A DNA stretch of 64,000 nucleotides from JBEIGE01 sp040382055. GTDB lineage: Bacteria > Pseudomonadota > Gammaproteobacteria > Burkholderiales > Burkholderiaceae_C. Below are positions 45,590 to 55,600 of this stretch, piece by piece; the stretch's first letter is position 1, and each line of letters starts with the position of its first letter. The stretch is taken from contig JBEIGE010000001.1 of assembly GCA_040382055.1 (NCBI GenBank), positions 124,001 to 188,000 of the forward strand. Direction: 5' to 3'. Position numbers and translations under genes: made by a program. Below the pieces are notes generated by a model. It was not told where the DNA came from. It did no database searches and saw only the letters and a program-made list of their open reading frames with translations.

Positions 45590-45850
45590 TTAGCGGGGTG
45601 TTGGACGGCGTGGAGCCGCTGGACCTCGACCTTCAATATGACGGAAGTTGATTCGGCCTTTACTCAAGTCGTAGGGAGACAATTCCAGTGAAACTTTGTC
45701 TCCCGCCAGAATACGAATGTGGTTTTTGCGCATTTTGCCTGCAGAATAGGCAATGAGTTGGTGCCCATTGTCCAGGGTGACACGAAAACGGGTGTCTGGA
45801 AGCACCTCATTAACGATGCCGTTCATTTCAATAAGGTCTTCTTTGGCCAT
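45590..45850 (-). CDS. infA: Translation initiation factor IF-1, long paralogue
   Basis: An 86-residue S1-fold protein that binds the ribosomal A site during initiation. Core motifs are MAKEDLIEMNGIVNEVLPDTRFRV (quoted in part), GHQLIAYSAGKMRKN and RILAGDKVSLELSPYDLSKGRI. The length exceeds the usual 72 through a basic, proline-rich C-terminal tail. It lies alone, not in a ribosomal protein operon, so it is probably the second IF-1 found in many betaproteobacteria. It converges on the TTT receptor gene and diverges from the GGDEF gene. Confidence 0.93.
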   Translation of the reverse strand: MAKEDLIEMNGIVNEVLPDTRFRVTLDNGHQLIAYSAGKMRKNHIRILAGDKVSLELSPYDLSKGRINFRHIEGRGPAAPRRPTPR

Positions 45851-45983
45851 GGGGTACTCCTGAGATGGTCAGTCTTGTTGGAAAAGCCATGTACTCAATG
45901 TGACGGGTCATGGAACGCGGCTAGTCTGCTAATGTAACATCCCATGAGTATTAGGGTATTTTTCAAATGAAGCGGCTTTGGAC

Positions 45984-47516
45984 ATGACGGACAAAAAACC
46001 ATTTGAGGTTGCGCGTGAGACGCTCAAACAGTTGATGGCGCGAAAATTCGCGCCCACACCGGCAAACTATCAGTTGATCTATAACGAGATTGCCGGTACG
46101 CCAAACGAGCAGCCTTTCCCTGATGAGCTTCTGCGGCAGCTACTCCAAGCCTTGCCTGCTAAAACACCAGGGCAGCAAAAGCAACGTGGTCTGCTGGAGC
46201 AATCCATTGGTCAACGCAATTGGCAGGGAGTTCAAACTGCACTGGTCAATTATGCGAGCTACGGCGCTACCGCAACAACAGATCATGCCCCGGCCCGGTC
46301 GACAGAAACAGCGAGAGACCCGGCTTTGACGGCGGAGTTCCTGGTCCAGATTGCGCGGCTGATTGAAAACGCAATGCCAGCACTGGGTGCTGACGATCCT
46401 CGCTTTCAGGAGCAAGCGGAAACACTGCTTTCAGCACTGCGTGAACCGGCGTCAGAGATCGCCGCAGTCAAATCAATGCTGATTAATTTCAGCCATCGCC
46501 TGTCGTTTGCTGCTGAAGATCAGGCAGAAATCAGGCAGATGCTTTTAAAGCTGCTGAACCTGATCATTAAAAACATTGGCGAGCTCAGCCTGGACGACGG
46601 ATGGCTCAAGGGTCAGGTAGAAGCATTGAAATCCGCAGCCGCACCCCCGCTCACTTTGCGTCGTCTAGACGATGTGGAGCGACGTCTCAAAGACGTTATT
46701 TTCAAACAGACCGAGGCAAAGGGTCGGGCGTTGGAAGCTCAGGAAGAAATGCGCAAGATGCTTGCAATCTTTATTGAGCGTCTGTCGAGCATTACAGAGA
46801 CCAGCAGCGTCTATCATGGCAAGATGGAAGAGCGGGCCCGTCTCATGGAGCAGGCAACCACGTTCGAAGAAATGGCACCCGTCTTGAAGGAGGTTATCAG
46901 CGACACGCGTGTCATGGCGAGAGACTCGCGAAACACGCGCGATGAGTTGCGGACCATGCGTGAAAAAACGCTTCAAACGGAGGCTGATATTGCCAAGCTC
47001 CACCAGGAGTTGGATCGTGTCAGTGCGCTGGCAAGGCATGACCCGCTGACCGGCGCGCTAAACCGCCAAGGTCTCGATGAGGCGGTTAACCGTGAGGTCG
47101 CTAATATGCGCCGCAAGGAGACCCCCTTATGCGTCTCTCTGCTGGACATTGACAATTTCAAGAAGCTCAACGACAGCATGGGTCACGCAACCGGTGACGT
47201 GGCCTTGGCACATTTGGCAACCGTTGCCCGGGAGTCAATGAGGCCCCAGGACACACTGGCCCGTTATGGTGGCGAAGAGTTTGTGATACTGATGCCTGAC
47301 ACGCCATTGGAACAAGGCATTGAGGCTCTTAAACGGCTGCAGCGGGAGCTGTCTCGACGGTTCTTCATGACGGGAAGCGAAAAAGTCCTTATAACCTTTA
47401 GTGCGGGTGTAGCCCAGCTAGCCGCGGATGAAACCGGAGACGCGGCTATTCGTCGTGCAGATCAAGCCATGTACCACGCCAAGCGAGCAGGCAAAAACCG
47501 TGTAGTTGGCACATAG
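45984..47516 (+). CDS. Diguanylate cyclase (GGDEF domain)
   Basis: It synthesises cyclic di-GMP from two GTP. The 510-residue cytoplasmic protein has a long mostly helical N-terminal part (about 1-345, probably coiled-coil in the 240-345 stretch) with no recognisable sensor domain and a C-terminal GGDEF domain. The active site is RYGGEEFVILMPD. An inhibitory I-site RPQD lies exactly five residues before GGEEF, so product feedback is expected. ATG 45984 is preferred over a TTG two codons upstream. The nnrU-like gene follows after 16 bp. Confidence 0.93.
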   Translation: MTDKKPFEVARETLKQLMARKFAPTPANYQLIYNEIAGTPNEQPFPDELLRQLLQALPAKTPGQQKQRGLLEQSIGQRNWQGVQTALVNYASYGATATTDHAPARSTETARDPALTAEFLVQIARLIENAMPALGADDPRFQEQAETLLSALREPASEIAAVKSMLINFSHRLSFAAEDQAEIRQMLLKLLNLIIKNIGELSLDDGWLKGQVEALKSAAAPPLTLRRLDDVERRLKDVIFKQTEAKGRALEAQEEMRKMLAIFIERLSSITETSSVYHGKMEERARLMEQATTFEEMAPVLKEVISDTRVMARDSRNTRDELRTMREKTLQTEADIAKLHQELDRVSALARHDPLTGALNRQGLDEAVNREVANMRRKETPLCVSLLDIDNFKKLNDSMGHATGDVALAHLATVARESMRPQDTLARYGGEEFVILMPDTPLEQGIEALKRLQRELSRRFFMTGSEKVLITFSAGVAQLAADETGDAAIRRADQAMYHAKRAGKNRVVGT

Positions 47517-47532
47517 TTTTTAGAGATACACC

Positions 47533-48111
47533 ATGACCTATTTGATTCTTGGGCTGATGATTTTTTTAGGCGCTCATTCGGTCAGGATATTCGCTGACGA
47601 GTGGCGCACCCGGACCCGTCAGCGCATCGGTGAAGGCCCCTGGAAGGGGGTTTACTCCCTGTTATCTTTGGCGGGCTTTGCTCTGATGGTTTGGGGGTTT
47701 GGTGTTTCTAGAGAGCAGCCGATTGTCATATGGGTACCCCCCACAGGCATGCGTCATCTGGCCAGTCTTCTCACATTGGTGGCGTTTATCTTCCTGGCTG
47801 CTGCTTATGTTCCCGCAAACCAGATCAAGGCGAAGCTTCACCACCCGATGGTGCTTGGGGTCAAGGTTTGGGCATTGGCCCACTTGCTGTCCAACGGCAT
47901 GCTTTCACATGTGATTCTTTTTGGCGCATTGCTTGTTTGGGCGGTCCTGGATTTCCGCTCTTCTCGTCAGCGTGACCGTGCTGCTGGTTCTGTGTATGCG
48001 CCAGGCTCGGCTGCAGCAACAATCATTACGGTTGTTGCAGGCGCTGTTGCTTGGGCTCTGTTTGCGTTCTGGTTGCACGGGCTGTTGATTGGTATCCGAC
48101 CCTTTGGATAG
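47533..48111 (+). CDS. NnrU family membrane protein
   Basis: A 192-residue inner-membrane protein with about six helices. MIFLGAHSVRIFADEWR at the start, GPWKGVYSLLSLAGFALMVWG (quoted in part) and HPMVLGVKVWALAHLLSNG fit the NnrU family, named for a protein linked to nitrite/nitric oxide metabolism; some relatives act in carotenoid isomerisation (Z-ISO). No denitrification gene is nearby, so the role here is undefined. Confidence 0.82.
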   Translation: MTYLILGLMIFLGAHSVRIFADEWRTRTRQRIGEGPWKGVYSLLSLAGFALMVWGFGVSREQPIVIWVPPTGMRHLASLLTLVAFIFLAAAYVPANQIKAKLHHPMVLGVKVWALAHLLSNGMLSHVILFGALLVWAVLDFRSSRQRDRAAGSVYAPGSAAATIITVVAGAVAWALFAFWLHGLLIGIRPFG

Positions 48112-48126
48112 CGACCTGTAACAAAA

Positions 48127-48336
48127 CTACCGCTCCAGAACCCATTGAATGAAAAATTTGGCAACAAAGCCGACCATGCCAAATGCCAGGCCAAGGAAAA
48201 TGACAAAGGTGCCAAATTTACCTGCTTTGCTTTCCCAGGCCAGTTGGCCAATGATGAAAAGCATATAGAGCATGAACGCGCCAACGCCAAATGACAGGCC
48301 AAAAGCAGCGATCTGCTCCTCCGTAAAGCCGAACAT
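48127..48336 (-). CDS. DUF2788 family small membrane protein
   Basis: A 69-residue protein with two predicted helices and the pattern MFGFTEEQIAAFGLSFG, FMLYMLFIIGQLAWESKAGK and FGMVGFVAKFF, which fits DUF2788. Function is unknown. Its ATG shares one base with the stop of the DUF2189 gene (TAATG), so it is translated together with it. It converges on the NnrU gene. Confidence 0.78.
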   Translation of the reverse strand: MFGFTEEQIAAFGLSFGVGAFMLYMLFIIGQLAWESKAGKFGTFVIFLGLAFGMVGFVAKFFIQWVLER

Positions 48337-49196
48337 TAGCGCGTCTCGTGGTCGGATTCCCGGGCTGGCAGGCCCGAGGCGTTGACCAGGTCGCGATAGG
48401 CGTGCCAGGATGCGTGCCCCAGCATCGGCACCACGAAGATTAGCCCCAACAGCGCAGACAGAATTCCGAGCAACGTAAAACCCATGATCAGGCAAGCCCA
48501 CCATGCCATTGGGATTGGGTTTGCAAGTACGGTTTTCCAACTGGTAATCACGGCATCCAAAACTCCTAGACGCCGGTCTAGCAGCAAGGGCAAGGCGATT
48601 GCGCTGCTGGCAAACATGGGTGCTGCCATCATGCCTCCAAGTGCCAGCCAAAATTCAAACAGGTAGCTATCCGGGCTCAGGACAACAAAGCGTAGAAAAT
48701 CCAGTGGGTTATGAATGGGTACCGGTGCCATCAAGGTAATCAGAGCGGCAGATGTCAAAACCCAGCCAGTAGCCGCCAGACCCAGCAGCAAGCCAAACCA
48801 GACGAGTCGCCAGTCTTTGTCGTCTTTGCTGTGTCCATGTTGTCGCCAGCTTAGCCAGGTTTTCAGGACCAGCTGAAAGTCGGGCTTTTCGCCCCGCTCA
48901 ATGGCTCGGCTCATCGCGTACAGGCCGGTGGCAAGGACGGGCGCGACAACCATAAAACCCGAAAAGGCACCCGCCAGAAGCCAGAAGTGTTGGCGTGCAA
49001 CAGCCAGGAGTAACCAGCCAAAAACGCACAGCGCCAATCCGTGTGCAAAACTGACCCAGCCTGATTGGGCTATGTCACGCCAGCCCAACACCAACCAGCG
49101 CATAGGTTGATGTAAATGTATGGACCGAACCGTGATGGCTTGCGTTTTAGCCAAGGCGACCTTGCTGGAAATCCTCAACGGCCGCCATGAGCTCAT
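48336..49196 (-). CDS. DUF2189 family membrane protein
   Basis: A membrane protein of up to 286 residues with about six helices and the DUF2189 pattern VRSIHLHQPMRWLVLGWRD, then LALCVFGWLLLAVA and VLATGLYAMSRAIERGE. Function is unknown. The start is uncertain: ATG 49196 lies 50 bp inside pirin and is the only ATG upstream of the conserved VRSIHLHQP segment; TTG 49154 or ATG 49103 are shorter options. It ends in a one-base overlap with the DUF2788 gene. Confidence 0.8.
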   Translation of the reverse strand: MSSWRPLRISSKVALAKTQAITVRSIHLHQPMRWLVLGWRDIAQSGWVSFAHGLALCVFGWLLLAVARQHFWLLAGAFSGFMVVAPVLATGLYAMSRAIERGEKPDFQLVLKTWLSWRQHGHSKDDKDWRLVWFGLLLGLAATGWVLTSAALITLMAPVPIHNPLDFLRFVVLSPDSYLFEFWLALGGMMAAPMFASSAIALPLLLDRRLGVLDAVITSWKTVLANPIPMAWWACLIMGFTLLGILSALLGLIFVVPMLGHASWHAYRDLVNASGLPARESDHETR

Positions 49197-50079
49197 CGCG
49201 GTTATTCATGACAAAGGGACCGTACTGTGCAATCGGCTCGTTGAGTGGTTGTCCGGTAATCAAAAGAGCCCTTACCTGCTCGGAGCCGGCGCTAGCTAGC
49301 AGGCGAACACCTTGGCCGTCATTGCTCAGGATAGCCATGCGGTGAAGGGGAACGGTGATCGCTTGCTCATCACCATCGACCACCTGCAGTTCGCCGCGGT
49401 AAACATAGACAAAAGCGTTGTGTTCGGGGGGCAATGGTTGTGTAAACCAGGCCTCATGAGACGGGAAATGAAGGTCCAGAAACAGGGGGTTGGTTGGAAA
49501 CTCATGGGCTGGGCGTTGCATGGCACCGCCCACCCCGAGGCAAGTCCCCGAGATCACGCGCACCTTAACTCCCCCGCTTGGCCGCGACCCCTCACCTTGT
49601 GGCGTTATCAGCTCGGGTATCTCTGCGCTCTGGATATCACGGTACCAGGGTGTGCACATTTTGTTTTTACCGGGCAGGTTGAGCCACAGCTGGAAACCCT
49701 CCATCACGCCCTCTTCCTGTTCCGGCATTTCACTGTGGATCAGGCCGCGTCCGGCGGTCATCCATTGCACGCCACCGTTTTGCAACAGCCCTTCGTTGCC
49801 CGCGCTGTCTTTGTGGCGCATGCGTCCGGCAATGATGTAGGTGACGGTCTCAAAGCCGCGGTGCGGGTGGTTGGGAAAGCCGCCGATGTAATCTCCCGGA
49901 TCATCGCTGATGAAGTTGTCCAACATCAGGAATGGATCCAGGCGTTTTTGCAGGTCCTGGGTCAGGACGCGGGTGAGCTTGACGCCGGCACCGTCAGTAG
50001 TGGGTTGCCCGGTGATGACTCGCTCAACGCTTCTCCAGGGGGTCGTTGAGGTTTGAGGCGAGGGTGTTTGGGTCTTCAT
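49147..50079 (-). CDS. Pirin family protein
   Basis: A bicupin iron protein of 310 residues. The N-terminal cupin holds the metal ligands His71 and His73 (FPNHPHRGFET) and His115 and Glu117 (GLIHSEMPE). Bacterial pirins include quercetin dioxygenases and regulators of pyruvate dehydrogenase; which applies here is unknown. The C-terminal cupin ends near residue 290. Its 3' end overlaps the likely start of the DUF2189 gene. It lies 41 bp downstream of the copper chaperone gene on the same strand. Confidence 0.9.
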   Translation of the reverse strand: MKTQTPSPQTSTTPWRSVERVITGQPTTDGAGVKLTRVLTQDLQKRLDPFLMLDNFISDDPGDYIGGFPNHPHRGFETVTYIIAGRMRHKDSAGNEGLLQNGGVQWMTAGRGLIHSEMPEQEEGVMEGFQLWLNLPGKNKMCTPWYRDIQSAEIPELITPQGEGSRPSGGVKVRVISGTCLGVGGAMQRPAHEFPTNPLFLDLHFPSHEAWFTQPLPPEHNAFVYVYRGELQVVDGDEQAITVPLHRMAILSNDGQGVRLLASAGSEQVRALLITGQPLNEPIAQYGPFVMNNRDELMAAVEDFQQGRLG

Positions 50080-50120
50080 GTGAGGGACGTTTCAAGTCGG
50101 GGATCAGTTCGTGTCTGGCT

Positions 50121-50321
50121 TCAAGCCGAGGCGACCTGATAGCCCTCCTGGGCAATGGCATTTGCGATCAATGACCGATTTTCCCCGGTGATGACATCAA
50201 CCCGGTTCTGTGCACGGTCAATTTTGACCTCAGCAGAAGGATCAACCCGTTTGATGGCCTGCGTCACCGCTTTTTCACAGTGTCCGCAGGTCATTCCACT
50301 GACTTCGAAAGATTGATTCAT
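50121..50321 (-). CDS. copZ: Copper chaperone, HMA domain (CopZ-like)
   Basis: A 66-residue single heavy-metal-associated domain with the Cys-x-x-Cys motif MTCGHC (Cys12, Cys15) and the beta-alpha-beta pattern of Atx1/CopZ proteins. It should carry Cu(I) in the cytoplasm to the CopA-type ATPase encoded divergently 78 bp away. Metal identity is inferred from the neighbour. Confidence 0.9.
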   Translation of the reverse strand: MNQSFEVSGMTCGHCEKAVTQAIKRVDPSAEVKIDRAQNRVDVITGENRSLIANAIAQEGYQVASA

Positions 50322-50338
50322 GGCGCTTCCTTGAAAAA

Positions 50339-50389
50339 TGATCTTTGTTATGCAATATAGCCTTTATCCAGGCCACCTCCAAAAGATCA
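50339..50389. promoter_or_regulatory. 8-bp inverted repeat in the copZ/copA divergent promoter region
   Basis: TGATCTTT (50339-50346) and AAAGATCA (50382-50389) are exact reverse complements 35 bp apart in the 78-bp gap. This may bind a regulator of both genes. It does not match the compact CueR operator, and no cueR or csoR gene is visible nearby. Chance occurrence is possible. Confidence 0.3.
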
Positions 50390-50399
50390 CAATGAAGCC

Positions 50400-52610
50400 A
50401 TGCTCGAACACGTAAACCCATCCCTGGATATCGGCATTGGCGGCATGACCTGTGCCTCGTGCGTGGGCCGGGTTGAGAAAGCGCTTAAAAAAGTTCCTGG
50501 TGTGACGGATGCCATGGTCAACCTGGCCACCGAATCCGCGCGCATTGTTTACCAACCGGCCGATCAAATGGAGGCAAGGCTGCGACGGGCGGTGAGAGAG
50601 GCCGGCTACCAGCCGCTGACTCAAAATACGCTGGACCTACCGCAAGGTATCTCACCCTGGTCTGGGTTCCTTCCCGTAGCTTTAGGTTTGGCCCTGTCCT
50701 TACCGCTTGCATTACCTATGGTGGGAGATCTTTTCGGCCAGCACTGGATGTTGCCCGCCTGGGTGCAATTTCTGCTGGCCACGCCAGTTCAGTTCATTCT
50801 GGGCGCACGTTTTTACAAAGCGGCCTGGCACGCCCTAAGAGCGTTGAGCGGCAACATGGATCTGCTGGTAGCCATTGGGACTACGGCGGGCTGGGCCCTG
50901 TCCGTGTGGTTGTGGCTGACCGCGCAAGACGGTGCAATGGTGCATCTGTATTTTGAAGGCTCAGCACTGGTGGTCAGCCTGGTTTTGCTTGGTAAATGGC
51001 TAGAGGCCCGGGCCAAGCGCCAGGCAACCGCTGCCATTCGTGCTCTGCACGCCTTGCGTCCCGATACGGCGCATTTGGTTGGCGCAGACAGCGAGGTCGA
51101 TGTGCCGGTGATCGAGGTGATGGTGGGCGACCGGCTTGTGGTTCTTCCCGGCGAGCGGTTTCCGGTAGATGGTCGCCTGCTCAGCGGGCATACCCAAGTG
51201 GACGAGTCCATGCTCACTGGCGAGCCATTACCAGTTGCCAAAGATCCGCAAGACCTATTGACCGGCGGCTCCATCAATGGCGACGGTCGCATAGTGTTGA
51301 CGGTCACTGCGGTTGGCAATGAAACCATGCTGTCCCAAATTATTCGTCTGGTGGAAGACGCGCAAGCGGCCAAAGCGCCTATCCAGCGTCTGGTGGATCA
51401 GGTTTCTGCTGTTTTTGTGCCGGTCGTGCTGCTGATTGCGACGATCACTTTGCTCGGCTGGTGGCTGACAGGGCACCCTTTTGAATTGGCGGTCATTCGC
51501 GCTGTTGCGGTTCTGGTGATTGCCTGTCCCTGTGCGCTGGGTCTGGCCACGCCGGCAGCCATCATGGCAGGAACCGGCGTAGCGGCAAAGTTTGGCATTT
51601 TGATTAAGGACGCCCAGGCCCTTGAGTTGGCTCACCAGGTGGACATCGTAGCGTTTGACAAAACCGGGACCCTGACGGTCGGGCAACCGAGGTTGACGGC
51701 CTTTATGGCGGCCGATAAGGGCAATGATGCGGCTTTGCTCACCATTGCAGGCAGCTTGCAAACCGGCAGTGAGCATCCACTCGCGCGCGCCGTGGTCAAT
51801 GCTGCCAAGCAACGCGGCCTGGCACTGGTGGAGCCAGACAGTGTCAGGGCTGTTCCTGGTCGGGGCAGCGAGGGTGAGCTGGGTAAAGACAGCTACCTCC
51901 TGGGAAGCCCGCGCTGGATGCAAGAGTTGGCGGTTGATCTGGGGGCATTGAACGCACGTGCGGATGAACTCCAACGCGCTGGTTCCACAGTCTCGGTTTT
52001 GGCGCAACGCACCACGACAGGCTTATCCGTGCTTGCCCTGCTGGCTTTTGGAGATGAGCCCAAACCCGGCGCCAAAGCCGCATTGGCCGCCTTGCGTGCG
52101 CGCGGTGTCAGGACGGTGATGATCTCCGGCGACAACCGTGGTGCGGCCGAAGCCATGGCGCTTCAATTGGGGCTGCGGCCCGATCAGGGGGAGGTTATGG
52201 CAGAGGTGTTGCCTGCGGACAAGGCCGCGCAGGTAATCTCGCTTAAGGCCGGCGGGCATGTGGTGGCGATGGTGGGCGATGGTGTTAACGATGCGCCTGC
52301 ATTGGCTGCAGCCGACGTCGGGATGGCCATGGGCAACGGCACCGATGTTGCCATGCATGCGGCAGGAATCACCCTGATGCGCGGTGACCCTATGCTGGTG
52401 GCCGCTGCCCTGGAGGTATCAGACCGCACCGTGAAAAAAATCCGGCAAAACCTGTTTTGGGCATTTTTCTACAACGTGGCAGGTATTCCGCTGGCTGCTT
52501 TCGGTTTACTCAATCCGGTTCTGGCAGGCGCGGCCATGGCCATGAGTTCGGTCAGTGTCATGAGCAATGCCCTTTTGCTCAAGCGTTGGAAGCCTGGCCA
52601 GCAGCCTTAA
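50400..52610 (+). CDS. copA: Copper-exporting P1B-type ATPase
   Basis: It pumps Cu(I) from cytoplasm to periplasm using ATP. The 736-residue protein has one N-terminal HMA domain (MTCASC; Cys18, Cys21), eight membrane helices, the transmembrane metal motif Cys376-Pro-Cys378 (ACPCALG), phosphorylation Asp420 (DKTGT), the actuator motif TGEP, the nucleotide-domain HP motif (GSEHPLA) and GDGVNDAPAL. The CPC and the conserved C-terminal MSSVSVMSNA pattern (TM8 Met and Ser) indicate the Cu+ subgroup (P1B-1). Its stop overlaps the convergent czcA stop by four bases. Confidence 0.94.
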   Translation: MLEHVNPSLDIGIGGMTCASCVGRVEKALKKVPGVTDAMVNLATESARIVYQPADQMEARLRRAVREAGYQPLTQNTLDLPQGISPWSGFLPVALGLALSLPLALPMVGDLFGQHWMLPAWVQFLLATPVQFILGARFYKAAWHALRALSGNMDLLVAIGTTAGWALSVWLWLTAQDGAMVHLYFEGSALVVSLVLLGKWLEARAKRQATAAIRALHALRPDTAHLVGADSEVDVPVIEVMVGDRLVVLPGERFPVDGRLLSGHTQVDESMLTGEPLPVAKDPQDLLTGGSINGDGRIVLTVTAVGNETMLSQIIRLVEDAQAAKAPIQRLVDQVSAVFVPVVLLIATITLLGWWLTGHPFELAVIRAVAVLVIACPCALGLATPAAIMAGTGVAAKFGILIKDAQALELAHQVDIVAFDKTGTLTVGQPRLTAFMAADKGNDAALLTIAGSLQTGSEHPLARAVVNAAKQRGLALVEPDSVRAVPGRGSEGELGKDSYLLGSPRWMQELAVDLGALNARADELQRAGSTVSVLAQRTTTGLSVLALLAFGDEPKPGAKAALAALRARGVRTVMISGDNRGAAEAMALQLGLRPDQGEVMAEVLPADKAAQVISLKAGGHVVAMVGDGVNDAPALAAADVGMAMGNGTDVAMHAAGITLMRGDPMLVAAALEVSDRTVKKIRQNLFWAFFYNVAGIPLAAFGLLNPVLAGAAMAMSSVSVMSNALLLKRWKPGQQP

Positions 52611-55600
52611 GAAGCTTTTGCCGGATCACTGTCAGGCATGGATATGTCCGTTTTAGCTGTCTTTTTGAACCATGCCACGTATAGAACCGGCAGCACAACC
52701 AGTGTGAGCAGGGTCGCGGTAAACAGTCCACCGATGATGACGATGGCCAGCGGGCGTTGTGTTTCAGACCCGATGTCATGCGAAAGCGCCATGGGCAGCA
52801 ATCCCAACGCCGCCAGCAGGGCGGTCATCAGCACCGTACGCAGTCGCTGCAGCGAGCCGAGTTTGGCCGTTTCGAGCAACGAGCAACCGGAATTCCTCAG
52901 CTGCTGGAAAGTGGTCAACATGACCACCCCGTTAAGTACCGCCTGACCGCTTAACGCTATAAAACCAATAGCAGCAGAGACAGATAATGGAATGGAAAAG
53001 ACCCATAAAGCCACAAAGCCGCCGATGAGTGCCAGTGGCACGTTGACCAGAATCAGCACAGCTTTCTTGAGCGAGCTGAAAGCATCGAATAAAAGAACAA
53101 AGATCAGCAGCAGAGATATGGGAACCACCAGCGCCAGACGGGACATGGCCCGTTCCTGATTCTCAAACTCACCGGACCAGTTCACCACGTAGTTCTCAGG
53201 AATTTTCACGTTGGCCTGGACGCGAGCCTTCATGTCCGCAACCACGGAGCCCATATCCCGTCCCTTGATGAAGATGCCCAGTGCCATGGTTCTGCGGCCG
53301 GCCTCGCGGGCAATGTTCATGGCGCCGCTGGTCTGGCGGATGTCAGACACCGCGCCCAGGGTGGTGTAACCACCACCTGGGACGGCCAACGGCGTGGCGG
53401 CCAGGTTGGCGATGACACGGCGGTCTTCGGGTAGCCGCACTGCGACCGAGAACTTGCGTTCGCCTTCCCACAACTGCGTTGCCGCCTTGCCCGCCAAAGC
53501 AGACTCAATCACGTCCTGTACATCGCTGACATTCAGCCCAAATCGCGAGGCGCGTTCACGGTCGATGTCTATGACGAGTTGGGGCAACTCGCCAAGCCGG
53601 TCTACCTCGGCGCGTTGTACGCCTTGAACCTGTTTGAATTCCCGGCGCATGGCCTCTGCAGTTTTGCGCAGTTCATTGAGGTCTTCACCTGCAATCTTGA
53701 CGACGATCTGTCCCTTGATCTGTGAAATGGACTCCAGTACGTTATCCCGGATTGGTTGGGAAAAAGCCGGGTCTACGCCAGGAATCACCGATAAGGCATG
53801 GTCCATTTCTTCGATCAGCTGGTCGCGCGTCATGCCGGCGCGCCATTGCTCGACAGGCTTCATGTCGACAAAGACTTCGGCTGTACTCAGGGTTTTGGGA
53901 TCGGTTCCGTCTTCGGGCTGACCGGCTTTGGAAACCACGGTATTGACTTCAGGAATGGTCCTTAATTGGGCGCGGGCTTTTTTCAGGATACGCTGCGCCT
54001 CCTCCTGGGAAATACTGGCCGGCATGTCCCAGTTGATCCAGTAGGTGCCTTCATTGAGCTCGGGTAGAAACTCGGATCCCAGCCGCGACGCAACGACCAT
54101 GGACAGGGCAAAACCGGCTAGCGCAATCAGGATCACCTGCCGGCTGTGGCTCAGTGCCCATTCGAGTACAGGCTCGTATGCCCGCTTCGCTGCGCTTACC
54201 AGCCAGTTGTCCCCGTGCGGCAGCTTTTTACGCAGCATCCAGTAAGCCAGCAAGGGTACCAGTGTGAGGGAAAAGATCAGTGAACCTATCAGTGCCAATG
54301 TCACCGACAAGGCCATGGGCTCGAAGATGCGACCTTCATGCCGCTGAAGCGCAAAGATCGGGATGTGCGCGGCAATGATGATCAGCATCGAGAACAGCGT
54401 GGGTCGCCCCACTTCACTGGCCGCTTCGATGATGACCTGCCGGCGGTCTAAGTCCGACATGTTTTCTTTCTCTTTTTCCAACCGGTGCAGGATGTTTTCG
54501 ACCACAATCACCGCGCCGTCCACAATGATGCCGAAATCCATGGCACCCAGGGACAGCAGATTGGCCGGTATACCCATGATTTTGAGGCCCAGAAATGTGG
54601 CCAGCAATGACAAGGGAATGACCACCACCACCGCCAGACTTGCGCGCAGATTAGACAGGAACAGGTAGAGGACCAAGGACACCAGAAGCGCGCCCTCCAC
54701 CAGGTTTTTGAACACGGTCGACAGTGTTTTTCCCATCAGCCAGGTGCGGTCGTAGAAAGGCACAATCTGAACGCCCGGGGGCAAACCGCGGTCATTGAGT
54801 TGTGCGATACGTTCTTTCACGGCCTTGAGTACCACGCTGGGGTTTTCGCCTTTGCGCATGATGACGATGCCAATCACCACATCGTCGTCGTCGTCCTGGC
54901 CGGTGATGCCCAGCCGGGGAACCGAACCGATTTTGATTTGAGCCACATCCCGAATCAGTACCGGTGTGCCGTTGCGTGAGTCCAGCACGATACGCCCGAT
55001 GTCATCGGCCGAGCGCAGCAGACCGATACCGCGGATTGCATACTGCTGCTGGCCTTGTGTGAGGTAGCTACCCCCTGCGTTGGAGTTGCCCCGTCCCAGT
55101 GCATCGAGCAGATTCTGGAAGGTCAATTTATAGGCGCGCAGCTTGTCCAGATCGGGCTGGACTTCATATTGCTTGATGAAACCACCCATGGCGACCACAT
55201 CGGCAATGCCTGGTACCTGGCGTAGCGAGCGCTCGACCACCCAGTCTTGCAGGGTACGCAAATCGGTGGTTGACTTTCCATCACCCTGCAAGCGAAAACG
55301 CATGATCTCGCCCACTGGAGTGGCGTTGGGCGCCACATTGAACGATGCACCCTGGGGTAGATCAACCTGGCTCAATCGCTCGTAAACCTGCTGACGTGCC
55401 AGATTGACCTGTGCGTTGTCATCGAAGGTGACTACGGTGTAGGACAGTCCGAATTGGGTGTGGGAAAAAACACGGATTGAATCCGGCAGACCTGACAAGG
55501 CCGTCTCAATTGGCAGCGTAACCTGTTTTTCCACCTCTTCAGCCGCGCGCCCCGGGAACAGCGCAATGACCGTGACCTGGGTGTCAGTAACGTCTGGAAA

